Shown one piece after another: positions 51,005 through 59,027 of a stretch of 64,000 bases of DNA. The notes below the pieces were generated by a model that saw nothing but the letters and a program-made list of their open reading frames with translations, was not told the origin of the DNA and ran no database searches. Location: positions 558,001-622,000 of the forward strand of contig NZ_JAPEPI010000002.1 in assembly GCF_026340305.1 (NCBI RefSeq), read 5' to 3'. This stretch comes from Streptomyces sp. NBC_01381 (GTDB lineage Bacteria; Actinomycetota; Actinomycetes; Streptomycetales; Streptomycetaceae). Made by a program: the position numbers and the translations under genes. Position 1 is the stretch's first letter; each line of letters starts with the position of its first letter.

Positions 51005-51178
51005 ATGTGCCCGTGGTGCCGTGTCGGCGTGCGCTGTTCTGTGCGAAGCATGCTCCGGCCGGGGGGAGTTGGGGAATCTGTGTTTCACTTATCTCTCTGT
51101 GGGCATGTCGACAAAACGCTGAAGTGACCTCACTGGCTGCGGTATACCAGGTGTACCCAGGTTGCAGGTGGTGCGACG

Positions 51179-52984
51179 ATGGACGTTATGGGGGACAAGG
51201 CAACTCTGTTGGAGACAGGGCGGTTTGTGCAGCCGGCCGACCGGGAGGATCCCGGGGCGGCCGCCGAGGAGTTGCGCCATCGGCTCGCCGCCGAGGCCGG
51301 AGATGTCGACGCGATGAGCGTCCTGGGAAGCCTTCTGCTGCGCCGCGGCGATCTCGACGGGGCCGAATCCATGCTGCGCGCGGCGACCGCCGAGGGCGAC
51401 CGCGCCGCGGCCAACAACCTCGGAGTCCTGCTCCACCAGCGTGGATACGCCGATGAGGCGGCCGGCTGGTGGCGGGTCGCCGCCGTCGCCGGATCTGCCG
51501 CGGCCGCGCACGCGCTCGGGCGGCACCACCGTGAGCGCGGCGACGAGCCGGCCGCCGAGTACTGGCTGCGGCAGTCCGCCGAGCAGGGCCACGCGCTGGG
51601 GGCGTACGCCCTCGCCGACCTCCTGGAGCACCGCGGGGACGCGGGCGCCGAGCGCTGGATGCGGGCTTCCGCCGAGCGTGGCCACCGCGAGGCCGCGTAC
51701 CGGATCGCCCGCGCCCTCGACCGGCGGTCCGCCGCCGAGCCCGCCGAGTCCGCCCAAGACGACGGCGTACGGTCCGCCGCCGCGGAGGCCGAGCAGTGGT
51801 ACCGCCAGGCGGCCGCGCGCGGGCACCGGCGTGCCGCGCTGCACCTCGGCGCGATCCTGGAGCAGCGCGGTGAGCTGAAGGAGGCCGGCCGCTGGTACCT
51901 GAACTCCGCGAAGGACGGCGAGGCGCGTGCCGCCTGCGCCCTCGGCTTCCTGCTGCGGGACGCCGGCGACACGGAGAGCGCCGCCGTCTGGTGGCTGAAA
52001 GCCGCCCAGGACGGGGACGGGAACGCCGCGAACGCGCTCGGTGCGCTGCATGCCGAGCGGGGCGAGACCCAGACCGCCGAGCGGTGGTACCGCGCGGCCA
52101 TGGACGCGGGCGATGTGAACGGCGCCTACAACCTCGGGCTGCTCTGCGCCGAGCAGGGGCGGACCGCGCAGGCCGACCAGTGGTACCGGCGTGCGGCGTA
52201 CGCCGGCCACCGCGAGGCGGCCAACGCGCTCGCCGTGCTGCTCCTGCAGGGCGGCGACGCGGCGGGCGCCGAGCCATGGTTCTCCAAGGCCGCCGAGGCG
52301 GGCAGCGTGGACGCGGCCTTCAACCTCGGGATCCTGTACGCGTCACGTGACGACGAGGGCGCGGCGCTGCCCTGGTACGAGCGTGCGGCGGCCGCCGGGC
52401 ACACCGAGGCCGCGCTCCAGGTCGGCACGGCGCGGCTGCGCGAGGGCGACGAGCAGGACGCCGAGCGGCATCTGCGGTGCGCGGCCGGTGGTGGCAGTGC
52501 GGAGGCGGCGTATTGGCTCGGCACCGTGCTCGATGCGCGGCGGCCGCCCGCGGGTCCGCCCGCGCTCGGGGAGCCCGCTGCCGAGAAGACCGAGTGCGAG
52601 GAGTGGTACGAGCGGGCCGCCGAGCAGGGGCACCGGCGTGCGCAGGTGCGGGTCGGGATGCTGGCCGCGGGGCGTGGCGACGTCGTCGAGGCCGCTCGGT
52701 GGTACCGCCTCGCCGCGGAGGCGGGCAGCCGGAACGGGGCGTTCAACCTGGGGCTGCTGCTTGCGCGTGAGGGCAGTGAGCCCGAGGCTGCGCTGTGGTG
52801 GACGCGGGCCGCTGACGCGGGGCATGGGCGGGCGGCGCTGCGGCTTGCGCTGCTTTACGCTCGGCGCGGGCAGCTGGTGGAGGGGCAGCGGTGGGCTTCC
52901 CGTGCCGTTGATCTTGGGCCTGCTGAGGTTTCCGAGCGGGCGGCTCGGTTGCGCGAGGCGCTTCAGCAGGAGCTGACGGCTTAG
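51179..52984 (+). CDS. Sel1/TPR-repeat protein
   Basis: The ATG at 51179 has AGGTGG at spacing about 7; a second ATG three codons on is possible. The 601-residue protein is made almost wholly of Sel1-like repeats of ~33–37 residues (A-xx-LG-xLLxxRGDxxxAexWxrxAAexG), roughly fifteen in series. It has no signal peptide or membrane span, so it is a cytosolic alpha-solenoid scaffold. It stands alone between two identical initiator tRNA genes, each with its own terminator. Binding partners are unknown. Confidence 0.93.
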   Translation: MDVMGDKATLLETGRFVQPADREDPGAAAEELRHRLAAEAGDVDAMSVLGSLLLRRGDLDGAESMLRAATAEGDRAAANNLGVLLHQRGYADEAAGWWRVAAVAGSAAAAHALGRHHRERGDEPAAEYWLRQSAEQGHALGAYALADLLEHRGDAGAERWMRASAERGHREAAYRIARALDRRSAAEPAESAQDDGVRSAAAEAEQWYRQAAARGHRRAALHLGAILEQRGELKEAGRWYLNSAKDGEARAACALGFLLRDAGDTESAAVWWLKAAQDGDGNAANALGALHAERGETQTAERWYRAAMDAGDVNGAYNLGLLCAEQGRTAQADQWYRRAAYAGHREAANALAVLLLQGGDAAGAEPWFSKAAEAGSVDAAFNLGILYASRDDEGAALPWYERAAAAGHTEAALQVGTARLREGDEQDAERHLRCAAGGGSAEAAYWLGTVLDARRPPAGPPALGEPAAEKTECEEWYERAAEQGHRRAQVRVGMLAAGRGDVVEAARWYRLAAEAGSRNGAFNLGLLLAREGSEPEAALWWTRAADAGHGRAALRLALLYARRGQLVEGQRWASRAVDLGPAEVSERAARLREALQQELTA

Positions 52985-53028
52985 CTTGCCCACGCTGTTT
53001 GTACCTTGGCGTTGTCGGGCGGGTGCAG

Positions 53029-53123
53029 GCCGGTGGGTGGGCTGTGCCCACCCTTCCCCAAGCTCTCGGCTTCGCTCGAGCAGGGGAGACCCCACTCGCC
53101 CTGCGGAACGCCTGCCCACAGCG
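53029..53123. repeat. Composite streptomycete dispersed repeat, copy 1
   Basis: GGTGGGTGGGC...GTGCCCACCC and CGCCCTGCGGAACGCCTGCC flank an inserted element containing AGCTCTCGGCTTCGCTCGAG. The outer parts recur at 56254–56304; the inner part resembles another repeat I know from streptomycete intergenic DNA. No gene is present. Confidence 0.75.
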
Positions 53124-53139
53124 AGGCGCGGAAGCAGAT

Positions 53140-53168
53140 TTGCGCTGGTCGTGGGCTTGACGTAGAGT
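53140..53168 (+). promoter_or_regulatory. Promoter of initiator tRNA copy 2
   Basis: TTGCGC (53140–53145), 17-bp spacer, TAGAGT (53163–53168), 12 nt before the tRNA 5' end. Confidence 0.65.
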
Positions 53169-53180
53169 TGCGTTTACCGA

Positions 53181-53254
53181 CGCGGGGTGGAGCAGCTCGG
53201 TAGCTCGCTGGGCTCATAACCCAGAGGTCGCAGGTTCAAATCCTGTCCCCGCTA
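53181..53254 (+). tRNA. Initiator tRNA-Met (CAT), copy 2
   Basis: Identical over all 74 nt to the copy at 50886, including the C1·T72 mismatch and the three G:C pairs of the anticodon stem. The flanking sequences differ, so each copy has its own promoter and terminator. CCA is not encoded. Confidence 0.97.
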
Positions 53255-53260
53255 CTGAAA

Positions 53261-53298
53261 CCGAAGGTCCGGAACCCATCAGGGTTCCGGACCTTCGG
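53261..53298. terminator. 17-bp perfect hairpin after initiator tRNA copy 2
   Basis: 53261–53277 pairs exactly with 53282–53298 around ATCA. It also lies directly downstream of the convergent ABC operon and probably serves both. Confidence 0.85.
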
Positions 53299-53300
53299 CG

Positions 53301-54446
53301 TTACTTGTGGCCCACCGCCTCCCCGTACAGCTTGCGGTCCACCGCCTTCTCCTCCGGGACCTTGTCGCCCTCGGCGACGCCCGCGGCCTCGTACGCATCC
53401 TGGAGCCGGTCCGTCGTGCCCGAGCGGATCTCCCAGTCCATGCGGAGTGACGGAGTCGACTTCAGGACCGCCTCGTCGGTCTTCAGGAGCTTCGCCAGTT
53501 CGGAGACGAAGGCCTTGTCCGCCTTGTAGTCGCCGGCGAAGTACGTGTTCACCGTCCTGATGTACGCGCGGAGCAGCGCCACGCCCGCGTCCGGGTCCTT
53601 GGTCAGGAGATCGGGGCCGAACAGGAGGCCGCCGAGGGGTTCGCCCTGGGGCTGGCCGCCCAGGAAGGCGTACCGCTTGTCGCCGTCGACCTTGCGCCAG
53701 ACCGGGTCCAGGAGCCAGGCGGAGTCGGTGCCGCCGTTCTGGAGGGCGGTCAGGACGTCCGCGGAGCCGAGCTGCTGGAACTGGATCTCGTCGAGGCCGC
53801 CGCCGTGCTTCTTCAGGGCCTTGCCCATGGGGTACGAGATGACCGAGCCCTTGCCGATCATGGTGCCGAGTTTGCGGCCGGCCATCGGGACGTGGTCCGC
53901 CTGCTCGCCCTTCTTCAGTTTCACCCACAGGCCGCTCTTGGACCGTGGGTCGGGGGAGAAGTTCCCGGCCGCCCACTTGATGGTGAAGCCGCTGGTGATG
54001 CCGTTCATCACGGCGGCCTCGGGGGCGGCCCACTGGGCGTCGATGTCTCCCTTGGCGAGGAGGGGGAGCGCGTCGGGGGTCGGCAGGACCTTGAGGTGGA
54101 CGTCCAGGCCCTCCTTCTTGAACTCGCCCTTCTTCACGGCCATTTGGAGGGGTGCGACATACTCCGCGCTCAGCGTGCCGGTCGCGATGGTCAGGCTGCG
54201 TTCCTTCTTGAGGGGCTGCGGGGCGGGCGCGCCCTTGGCGCAGCGGGCCGGTTTCCGGTCCGGTGCCAGGTCGGCCGGGTCGGTCCAACTGCCCTTGCCG
54301 CAGCCGGGAACGGCCTTGACCGTGCGGGGCTTGGCGGCCGGCGAGGAGTCCGTGGTGTCGTCCTCCTTCGCGCAGCCCGCGGCGGCGAGCAGCGAGCCCG
54401 CCACCAGCAGGGTGGTCAGAGCGGTGGTACGGGTGCGGGTACGCAT
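53301..54446 (-). CDS. NitT/TauT-type ABC transporter substrate-binding lipoprotein
   Basis: ATG 54446 has GGAGG four bases upstream and begins a lipoprotein signal ending LAAAGC; an in-frame ATG at 54479 overlapping the permease stop is a rival start. The 381-residue protein is of the SsuA/NMT1/TauA class (LTIATGTLSAEYVAPLQMAV near 95, EGLDVHLKVLP, DIDAQWAAPEA). This class carries sulfonates, nitrate, taurine, thiamine precursors and others; the exact ligand is not evident. The first ~70 mature residues contain two extra cysteines (VPGCGKG and ARCAKG), which is unusual. Confidence 0.92.
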   Translation of the reverse strand: MRTRTRTTALTTLLVAGSLLAAAGCAKEDDTTDSSPAAKPRTVKAVPGCGKGSWTDPADLAPDRKPARCAKGAPAPQPLKKERSLTIATGTLSAEYVAPLQMAVKKGEFKKEGLDVHLKVLPTPDALPLLAKGDIDAQWAAPEAAVMNGITSGFTIKWAAGNFSPDPRSKSGLWVKLKKGEQADHVPMAGRKLGTMIGKGSVISYPMGKALKKHGGGLDEIQFQQLGSADVLTALQNGGTDSAWLLDPVWRKVDGDKRYAFLGGQPQGEPLGGLLFGPDLLTKDPDAGVALLRAYIRTVNTYFAGDYKADKAFVSELAKLLKTDEAVLKSTPSLRMDWEIRSGTTDRLQDAYEAAGVAEGDKVPEEKAVDRKLYGEAVGHK

Positions 54447-54475
54447 GGGGCCTCCGAGCACATTCGTACGTACGG

Positions 54476-55366
54476 TCATGACTGGCTTCTGCCTCGGTCG
54501 CGCGGGGCCCACGGGGTGAGCAACCGGCCCGCGATCCGCACCAGTTCGGAGAAGACGACGCCGAGGACGGCGACGCAGACGATGCCGACGAACATCACGT
54601 CGTTCTGGAACAGCGCCCGTGAGTCGAAGATGAGGTGGCCCAGGCCGTCCGCCGCCGCGATCTGTTCCGACGCGACGATGACGAGGACCGCGACGCCCGC
54701 CGCGATCCGCGCTCCGACCAGTACGGCGGGGAGGGACGCCGGCAGCAGGACGTGGCGGAACATCTGCCATGGCGACGCCCCGAAGACCTGGCCCGCGTCG
54801 CGGTGTCCGGACGGCACGGCGAGCACCGCCGCCATGGTCGAGATCCAGACGAAGAAGAAGACCGTGGCCGCGACGAGCGCGATCTGCGGGCCCTCGCCGA
54901 GGCCGAACATGTTCAGGAAGACGGGGAGGAGCGCCAGTTTCGGTACGACGTACAGGGCATCCAGGAGCGGTTCCAGTGCGGCGCGTACGAGCGAGAGGGA
55001 GCCCATGAGCAGGCCGAGGGCGTAGCCCGTGACCGTGCCGATCGCGTATCCGGCGAGGACGCGTTTGAGCGTGGCCCAGACGTCGGGCCACAGCTCGCCT
55101 TCGGCCGCGCGTTCCCAGCCGTCCTCGATGATCGTCTGGGGTGCGGGGTAGACGCGGTCGTCGATCCAGCCCTGGGTGGCGGCGAGCTGCCAGAGCAGGA
55201 CCAGGGCGAGCGGGACGGCGACGGCGAGGCCGAGCTCCAGGGTGCGGCGTCTGCGGTGGGTGCGGGTGGGGTGCAGTTCCTGGGGGCCGGGGCGCCTGAC
55301 CAGGACGCCTTCTTCCGGGGCGTGGGTTTCTTGTGGACTGCGTACGTTCTTGGTGTCCGCGCTCAT
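54476..55366 (-). CDS. NitT/TauT-type ABC transporter permease
   Basis: ATG 55366 overlaps the ATPase stop as ATGA. The 296-residue protein has a disordered cytoplasmic N-terminus (~1–40) and six membrane helices, with the coupling motif GASPWQMFRHVLLPASLPAVLVG. It forms the homodimeric pore of the importer. Its own stop overlaps a possible ATG of the binder gene, so the whole operon is tightly coupled. Confidence 0.93.
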   Translation of the reverse strand: MSADTKNVRSPQETHAPEEGVLVRRPGPQELHPTRTHRRRRTLELGLAVAVPLALVLLWQLAATQGWIDDRVYPAPQTIIEDGWERAAEGELWPDVWATLKRVLAGYAIGTVTGYALGLLMGSLSLVRAALEPLLDALYVVPKLALLPVFLNMFGLGEGPQIALVAATVFFFVWISTMAAVLAVPSGHRDAGQVFGASPWQMFRHVLLPASLPAVLVGARIAAGVAVLVIVASEQIAAADGLGHLIFDSRALFQNDVMFVGIVCVAVLGVVFSELVRIAGRLLTPWAPRDRGRSQS

Positions 55367-56142
55367 GCCGGGACCGCCTCTCGGCGGACCTCGCCGCGCA
55401 GGAGTTCCCACAGCTCGCTCTTGAGGGCGGCGAATTCCGGCGTGGAGCGGATGTCGCCGGTGCGGGGGCGGGGGAACGGCGGGCGGTGTTCGGCGATGAT
55501 GCGGCCGGGGCGGGCCGACATGACGAGGACGCGGTCGCCGAGCACGATCGCCTCTTCGAGGCTGTGGGTGATGAAGAGGGTGGTGGTGCGGGTGGTCTGG
55601 GTGAGGTCGAGGAGTTCGTCCTGGAGGATGGTGCGGAGCTGGGCGTCCAGAGCCGCGAAGGGCTCGTCCATCAGGAGGATTTCGGGCTCCACGGCCAGGG
55701 CGCGGGCGATGGCGACGCGTTGGCGCATGCCGCCGGAGAGGGTGGCGGGGTAGGCGTCCGCGAAGTCGGCGAGGCCGAGGCGGGTCAGCAAGGCCGTGGC
55801 TCGGGCGTTCGCCTCGCGGCGGGGGGTCTTCTGGATGTCCAGGCCGAATCTGACGTTTGCCTGGACGGTTTTCCAGTCGTAGATGCCGTAGTCCTGGAAG
55901 ATCATCGCTGCGGGGCGCTGCGCGGCTGTGCGGATCTTCAGCTCGCCCCTGCTGGGCTTGAGCAGGCCCGCTGCTATCCGGAGCAGGGTCGACTTTCCGC
56001 AGCCGGATGGGCCGACTATGCAGGTGAACTCGCCGGGGGCGATGTTCAGGTCCACCGGGCCCAGGGCTTCCACGGCTTTGGCGCCGCGGCCGAACGTTCT
56101 TGTCAGGGCGTGGGCTTCTAGTTTGGGGTGCGGATCTCCCAC
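55363..56142 (-). CDS. NitT/TauT-type ABC transporter ATP-binding protein
   Basis: GTG 56142 has AAGGAG at spacing 5. The 259-residue ATPase has GPSGCGKST (Walker A), FQDYGIYDW (Q-loop), LSGGMRQRVAIARAL (signature), ILLMDEPFAALD (Walker B) and the H-loop THSLEEAI. It is first in the operon ATPase–permease–binder. The promoter region above contains a TGACG/CGTCA dyad next to a -10 hexamer. Confidence 0.94.
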   Translation of the reverse strand: MGDPHPKLEAHALTRTFGRGAKAVEALGPVDLNIAPGEFTCIVGPSGCGKSTLLRIAAGLLKPSRGELKIRTAAQRPAAMIFQDYGIYDWKTVQANVRFGLDIQKTPRREANARATALLTRLGLADFADAYPATLSGGMRQRVAIARALAVEPEILLMDEPFAALDAQLRTILQDELLDLTQTTRTTTLFITHSLEEAIVLGDRVLVMSARPGRIIAEHRPPFPRPRTGDIRSTPEFAALKSELWELLRGEVRREAVPA

Positions 56143-56185
56143 GGGGTCTCCTTGCGGAGGGCAGGCGGATGTTCGGGCGCCGCCG

Positions 56186-56204
56186 AGAATATGACGGGGC
56201 GTCA
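56186..56204 (-). promoter_or_regulatory. -10 and abutting 13-bp dyad upstream of the NitT-type operon
   Basis: On the minus strand TATTCT (56191–56186) is directly preceded by the dyad TGACG-CCC-CGTCA (56204–56192). The position overlaps the core promoter spacer, which suits a repressor. Confidence 0.55.
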
Positions 56205-56253
56205 GATTCGGGAAGAGGGTCTGCTTGGCTGAGATTCGCCTGCCGACTGCGGG

Positions 56254-56304
56254 CCGTGGGTGGTTTGTGCCCACCCGTTCCGCCCTGCGGAACGCCTGCC
56301 CACA
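56254..56304. repeat. Streptomycete dispersed repeat, copy 2
   Basis: GTGGGTGG...TGTGCCCACCC followed by CGCCCTGCGGAACGCCTGCC, matching the outer parts of the composite repeat at 53029–53123 but without the insert. Confidence 0.75.
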
Positions 56305-56325
56305 AACCACACACACAAGGCAAAC

Positions 56326-56363
56326 GAAAGCCCCCGGTGCCTGGTAGGCGCCGGGGGTTTTCG
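56326..56363. terminator. Terminator of the Fur-family gene
   Basis: GCCCCCGG (56330–56337) pairs with CCGGGGG (56351–56357) with an inner GCC/GGC stem; T-rich on the plus side and CTTTCGTTTG on the minus side. It lies 22 bp after the Fur-family stop. Confidence 0.7.
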
Positions 56364-56384
56364 TGGACGTACGAAGGCGAAGTG

Positions 56385-56801
56385 CTACGCCGCCGCGCAG
56401 CTGGGGCACGTGCCCCTGTACGTGACCTCTACTCCCTCGACCGTGAAGCCGAAGCGTTCTGAGGTGGGGAGGCTGGTCAGGGGGTTGCCTGTGGGGTGGA
56501 CGTCGCGGATCGCGCCGCATTTGGCGCAGACCAGGTGCTGGTGAGGGGTGTGCGCGTTCGGGTCGTAGCGCTTCGCCCTGCGGTCCGTCGAGACCTCAAG
56601 GACCTCGCCGAGGGTCACCAGCTCGCCCAGGGTGTTGTAGACGGTCGCCCGGGAGATCTCGGGCAGCTTGTCCACGGCGCGGGCATGCACCTCGTCGGCC
56701 GTCAGGTGGACGTGCTCGCCGTCGAGGACCTCGGCCACGACGCGCCGCTGTGCGGTCATGCGCCAACCGCGTCCGCGCAGTCGTTCCAGGAGGTCACTCA
56801 T
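56385..56801 (-). CDS. catR: Fur-family transcriptional regulator (CatR/PerR-like)
   Basis: ATG 56801 has AAGGTGG at spacing about 6. The 138-residue protein has the Fur winged helix (RMTAQRRVVAEVL; ISRATVYNTLGELV), the metal-sensing DPNAHTPHQHLVC region and two structural-zinc pairs, CAKC and CPSC. It is divergent from a catalase gene whose promoter contains a dyad. In streptomycetes the catalase repressor CatR is a peroxide-sensing Fur protein beside its catalase gene, and that is the reading here. PerR versus true Fur cannot be settled by motif alone. Confidence 0.88.
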   Translation of the reverse strand: MSDLLERLRGRGWRMTAQRRVVAEVLDGEHVHLTADEVHARAVDKLPEISRATVYNTLGELVTLGEVLEVSTDRRAKRYDPNAHTPHQHLVCAKCGAIRDVHPTGNPLTSLPTSERFGFTVEGVEVTYRGTCPSCAAA

Positions 56802-56862
56802 AAGGGCCACCTTAACAGGGAGTGGGACCAGGTTCCGAACAGGTGTGACTTTGGATGCTTAC

Positions 56863-56890
56863 TTGACTTAGACAATGTCTATCGTAGGAT
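56863..56890 (+). promoter_or_regulatory. Catalase promoter with dyad in the spacer
   Basis: TTGACT (56863–56868), 16-bp spacer, TAGGAT (56885–56890). The dyad TAGAC-AAT-GTCTA (56869–56881) fills most of the spacer. Binding there by the divergent Fur-family protein would block RNA polymerase. Confidence 0.75.
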
Positions 56891-56945
56891 CGAGTACGGC
56901 AAACGCCAAGGGACAGGACTTGCAGGAAATACGCAGGAGGCGCAC

Positions 56946-58397
56946 GTGACGCAGGGACCGCTCACCACGGAGGCCGGCGCGCCGGTCGCCGACAACCAGA
57001 ACAGCGAGACCGCGGGCGTCGGCGGTCCGGTACTGGTCCAGGACCAGCTGCTGCTCGAGAAGCTCGCGCACTTCAACCGCGAGCGCATTCCGGAGCGCAT
57101 CGTGCATGCGCGGGGCGCCGGTGCGTACGGCACCTTCACCCTCACCCGTGACGTCTCGCAGTGGACGCGTGCCAAGTTCCTCTCCGAGGTCGGTAAGGAG
57201 ACCGAGACGTTTCTGCGGTTCTCCACCGTCGCCGGAAACCTCGGTGCGGCCGACGCGGTGCGTGACCCGCGGGGCTGGGCGCTGAAGTTCTACACCGAGG
57301 AGGGCAATTACGACCTCGTCGGCAACAACACCCCGGTGTTCTTCATCAAGGACGCCATCAAGTTCCCGGACTTCATCCACACGCAGAAGCGCGACCCGTA
57401 CACGGGCAGCCAGGAGGCTGACAACGTGTGGGACTTCTGGGGGCTGAGCCCGGAGGCCACGCACCAGGTGACCTGGCTCTTCGGTGACCGGGGCATCCCG
57501 GCCTCGTACCGCCACATGAACGGCTACGGCTCGCACACGTTCCAGTGGAACAACGAGGCCGGCGAGGTCTTCTGGGTCAAGTACCACTTCAAGACCGACC
57601 AGGGGATCGAGAACCTGACGGCTGCCGACGCCGCGAAGCTCGCCGGTGAGGACCCCGACTCCCACCAGCGCGACCTGCGCGAGGCCATCGAGCGCGGTGA
57701 GTTCCCGACCTGGACCGTGCAGGTGCAGATCATGCCGGCGGCCGACGCGGCGAACTACCGCTTCAACCCGTTCGACCTCACCAAGGTGTGGCCGCACGAG
57801 GACTACCCGCCGATCGAGATCGGCAAGCTGGAGCTCAACCGCAACCCGGAGAACATCTTCGCCGAGGTGGAGCAGGCGATCTTCAGCCCCGCGCACTTCG
57901 TGCCGGGCATCGGTCCCTCGCCCGACAAGATGCTCCAGGGCCGTCTCTTCGCGTACGGCGACGCGCACCGCTACCGCGTCGGCATCAACGCCGACCACCT
58001 GCCGGTGAACCGCCCGCACGCCACCGAGGCGCGCACCAACTCGCGTGACGGCTTCTTGTACGACGGTCGGCACAAGGGTGCCAAGAACTACGAGCCGAAC
58101 TCCTTCGGCGGTCCCTTCCAGACGGACCGGCCGCTGTGGGTGACGTCCGCCGTCACCGGTGGCACCGGCAACCACGAGGCCCCCTCGCACGCCGAGGACA
58201 CCGACTTCGTGCAGGCGGGCAACCTCTACCGCCTGATGTCCGAGGACGAGAAGGCGCGGCTGATCGAGAACCTCGCGGGCAACATCGCAGGTGTCTCGCG
58301 CGACGACATCGCCGAGCGCGCGATCAACAACTTCCGCCAGGCGGACGGTGACTTCGGCAAGCGCTTGGAGGCCGCGGTCCAGGCCCTTCGCGGCTGA
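56946..58397 (+). CDS. katA: Monofunctional haem catalase (small-subunit type)
   Basis: GTG 56946 has AGGAGG at spacing 5; the frame upstream runs through the promoter and is not coding. The 483-residue protein has the catalase active-site His54 (RIVHARGAGAYG), Asn127 (VGNNTPVFF) and the haem-ligand Tyr337 (RLFAYGDAHRYR). Its length fits the small-subunit clade 3 enzymes. It removes hydrogen peroxide and is probably derepressed through the divergent Fur-family gene. Confidence 0.96.
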   Translation: MTQGPLTTEAGAPVADNQNSETAGVGGPVLVQDQLLLEKLAHFNRERIPERIVHARGAGAYGTFTLTRDVSQWTRAKFLSEVGKETETFLRFSTVAGNLGAADAVRDPRGWALKFYTEEGNYDLVGNNTPVFFIKDAIKFPDFIHTQKRDPYTGSQEADNVWDFWGLSPEATHQVTWLFGDRGIPASYRHMNGYGSHTFQWNNEAGEVFWVKYHFKTDQGIENLTAADAAKLAGEDPDSHQRDLREAIERGEFPTWTVQVQIMPAADAANYRFNPFDLTKVWPHEDYPPIEIGKLELNRNPENIFAEVEQAIFSPAHFVPGIGPSPDKMLQGRLFAYGDAHRYRVGINADHLPVNRPHATEARTNSRDGFLYDGRHKGAKNYEPNSFGGPFQTDRPLWVTSAVTGGTGNHEAPSHAEDTDFVQAGNLYRLMSEDEKARLIENLAGNIAGVSRDDIAERAINNFRQADGDFGKRLEAAVQALRG

Positions 58398-58418
58398 CGG
58401 GGCTTGTCGTAGGGAGAA

Positions 58419-58456
58419 AAGGCGGGCCGGATCCCTTCGGGGGTCCGGCCCGCCTT
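58419..58456. terminator. Catalase terminator with UUCG-type loop
   Basis: AAGGCGGGCCGGA (58419–58431) pairs with its inverse at 58444–58456, with an inner CCC-TTCG-GGG hairpin. It lies between convergent genes. Confidence 0.85.
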
Positions 58457-58477
58457 CCGTATCCGGACGGAATCGGC

Positions 58478-58879
58478 TCAGGCCGTCAGCGTCGGTGTGC
58501 CCCTGCGGTTCGGGGCCCAGCAGCGGATGATGTCGCGGACGGAGACGATGCCGGTCGGTTCGTTGCCGTCCATCACGATCAGGTGCCGGAAGCCGCCGTG
58601 CGACATGGCGTCCGCGGCCTCCTCCAGGGTCCACGCCGGGGTGGCGAAGACGACGTCGGTCGTGGTGTGGGTGCCCGCGGTCTCGATGTCGGGGTTCTGC
58701 CCCGCGCCCAGCGAGTTGAGGACGTCGCGCTCGGTCAGGATTCCCAGGCCGCAGGTGTCGGGGTCGAGGACGACGGCCGCGCCGACGCGGCGCGTCGACA
58801 TCAGCCGGGCCGCCTGGCGCAGGGTGTGGGCGGGGCCGATGGTCAGAACCATCGTGCTCATGGCGTCGCGGACGAGCAT
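58478..58879 (-). CDS. CBS-domain pair protein
   Basis: 133 residues made of two CBS motifs: VRDAMSTMVLTIGP...AAVVLDPDTCGLGILTERDVL and TPAWTLEEAADAMSHGGFRHLIVMDG...GIVSVRDIIR. AGGAGGT lies 12 nt before the ATG. A Bateman pair alone senses adenosine nucleotides or similar ligands. Such free-standing modules are numerous in streptomycetes and sometimes respond to dormancy. No partner gene is adjacent. Confidence 0.9.
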   Translation of the reverse strand: MLVRDAMSTMVLTIGPAHTLRQAARLMSTRRVGAAVVLDPDTCGLGILTERDVLNSLGAGQNPDIETAGTHTTTDVVFATPAWTLEEAADAMSHGGFRHLIVMDGNEPTGIVSVRDIIRCWAPNRRGTPTLTA

Positions 58880-59027
58880 GGGCTTGAGCCACCTCCTGGG
58901 TGGATCGCTATGAGAAGCGATTCACAAGTTCACAAGTGGGGGGACTCTCAGAGTCGCAGCCATGCGGGTCGTCAACAAGGGGGCGCGTGCTGCCAGTTCA
59001 GGGCGTGCACCCGTGTGGCGTACGCCG

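Noticed and set aside
53029..53123. An attachment site or integrated element next to the second tRNA
   Set aside because: No integrase, no duplication of the tRNA 3' end at a distance, and the sequence is explained by dispersed repeats; the two tRNAs are full, separately promoted genes.
56496..56945. N-terminal extension of the catalase frame
   Set aside because: It runs antisense through the Fur-family gene and the catalase promoter; GTG 56946 has a strong ribosome-binding site.
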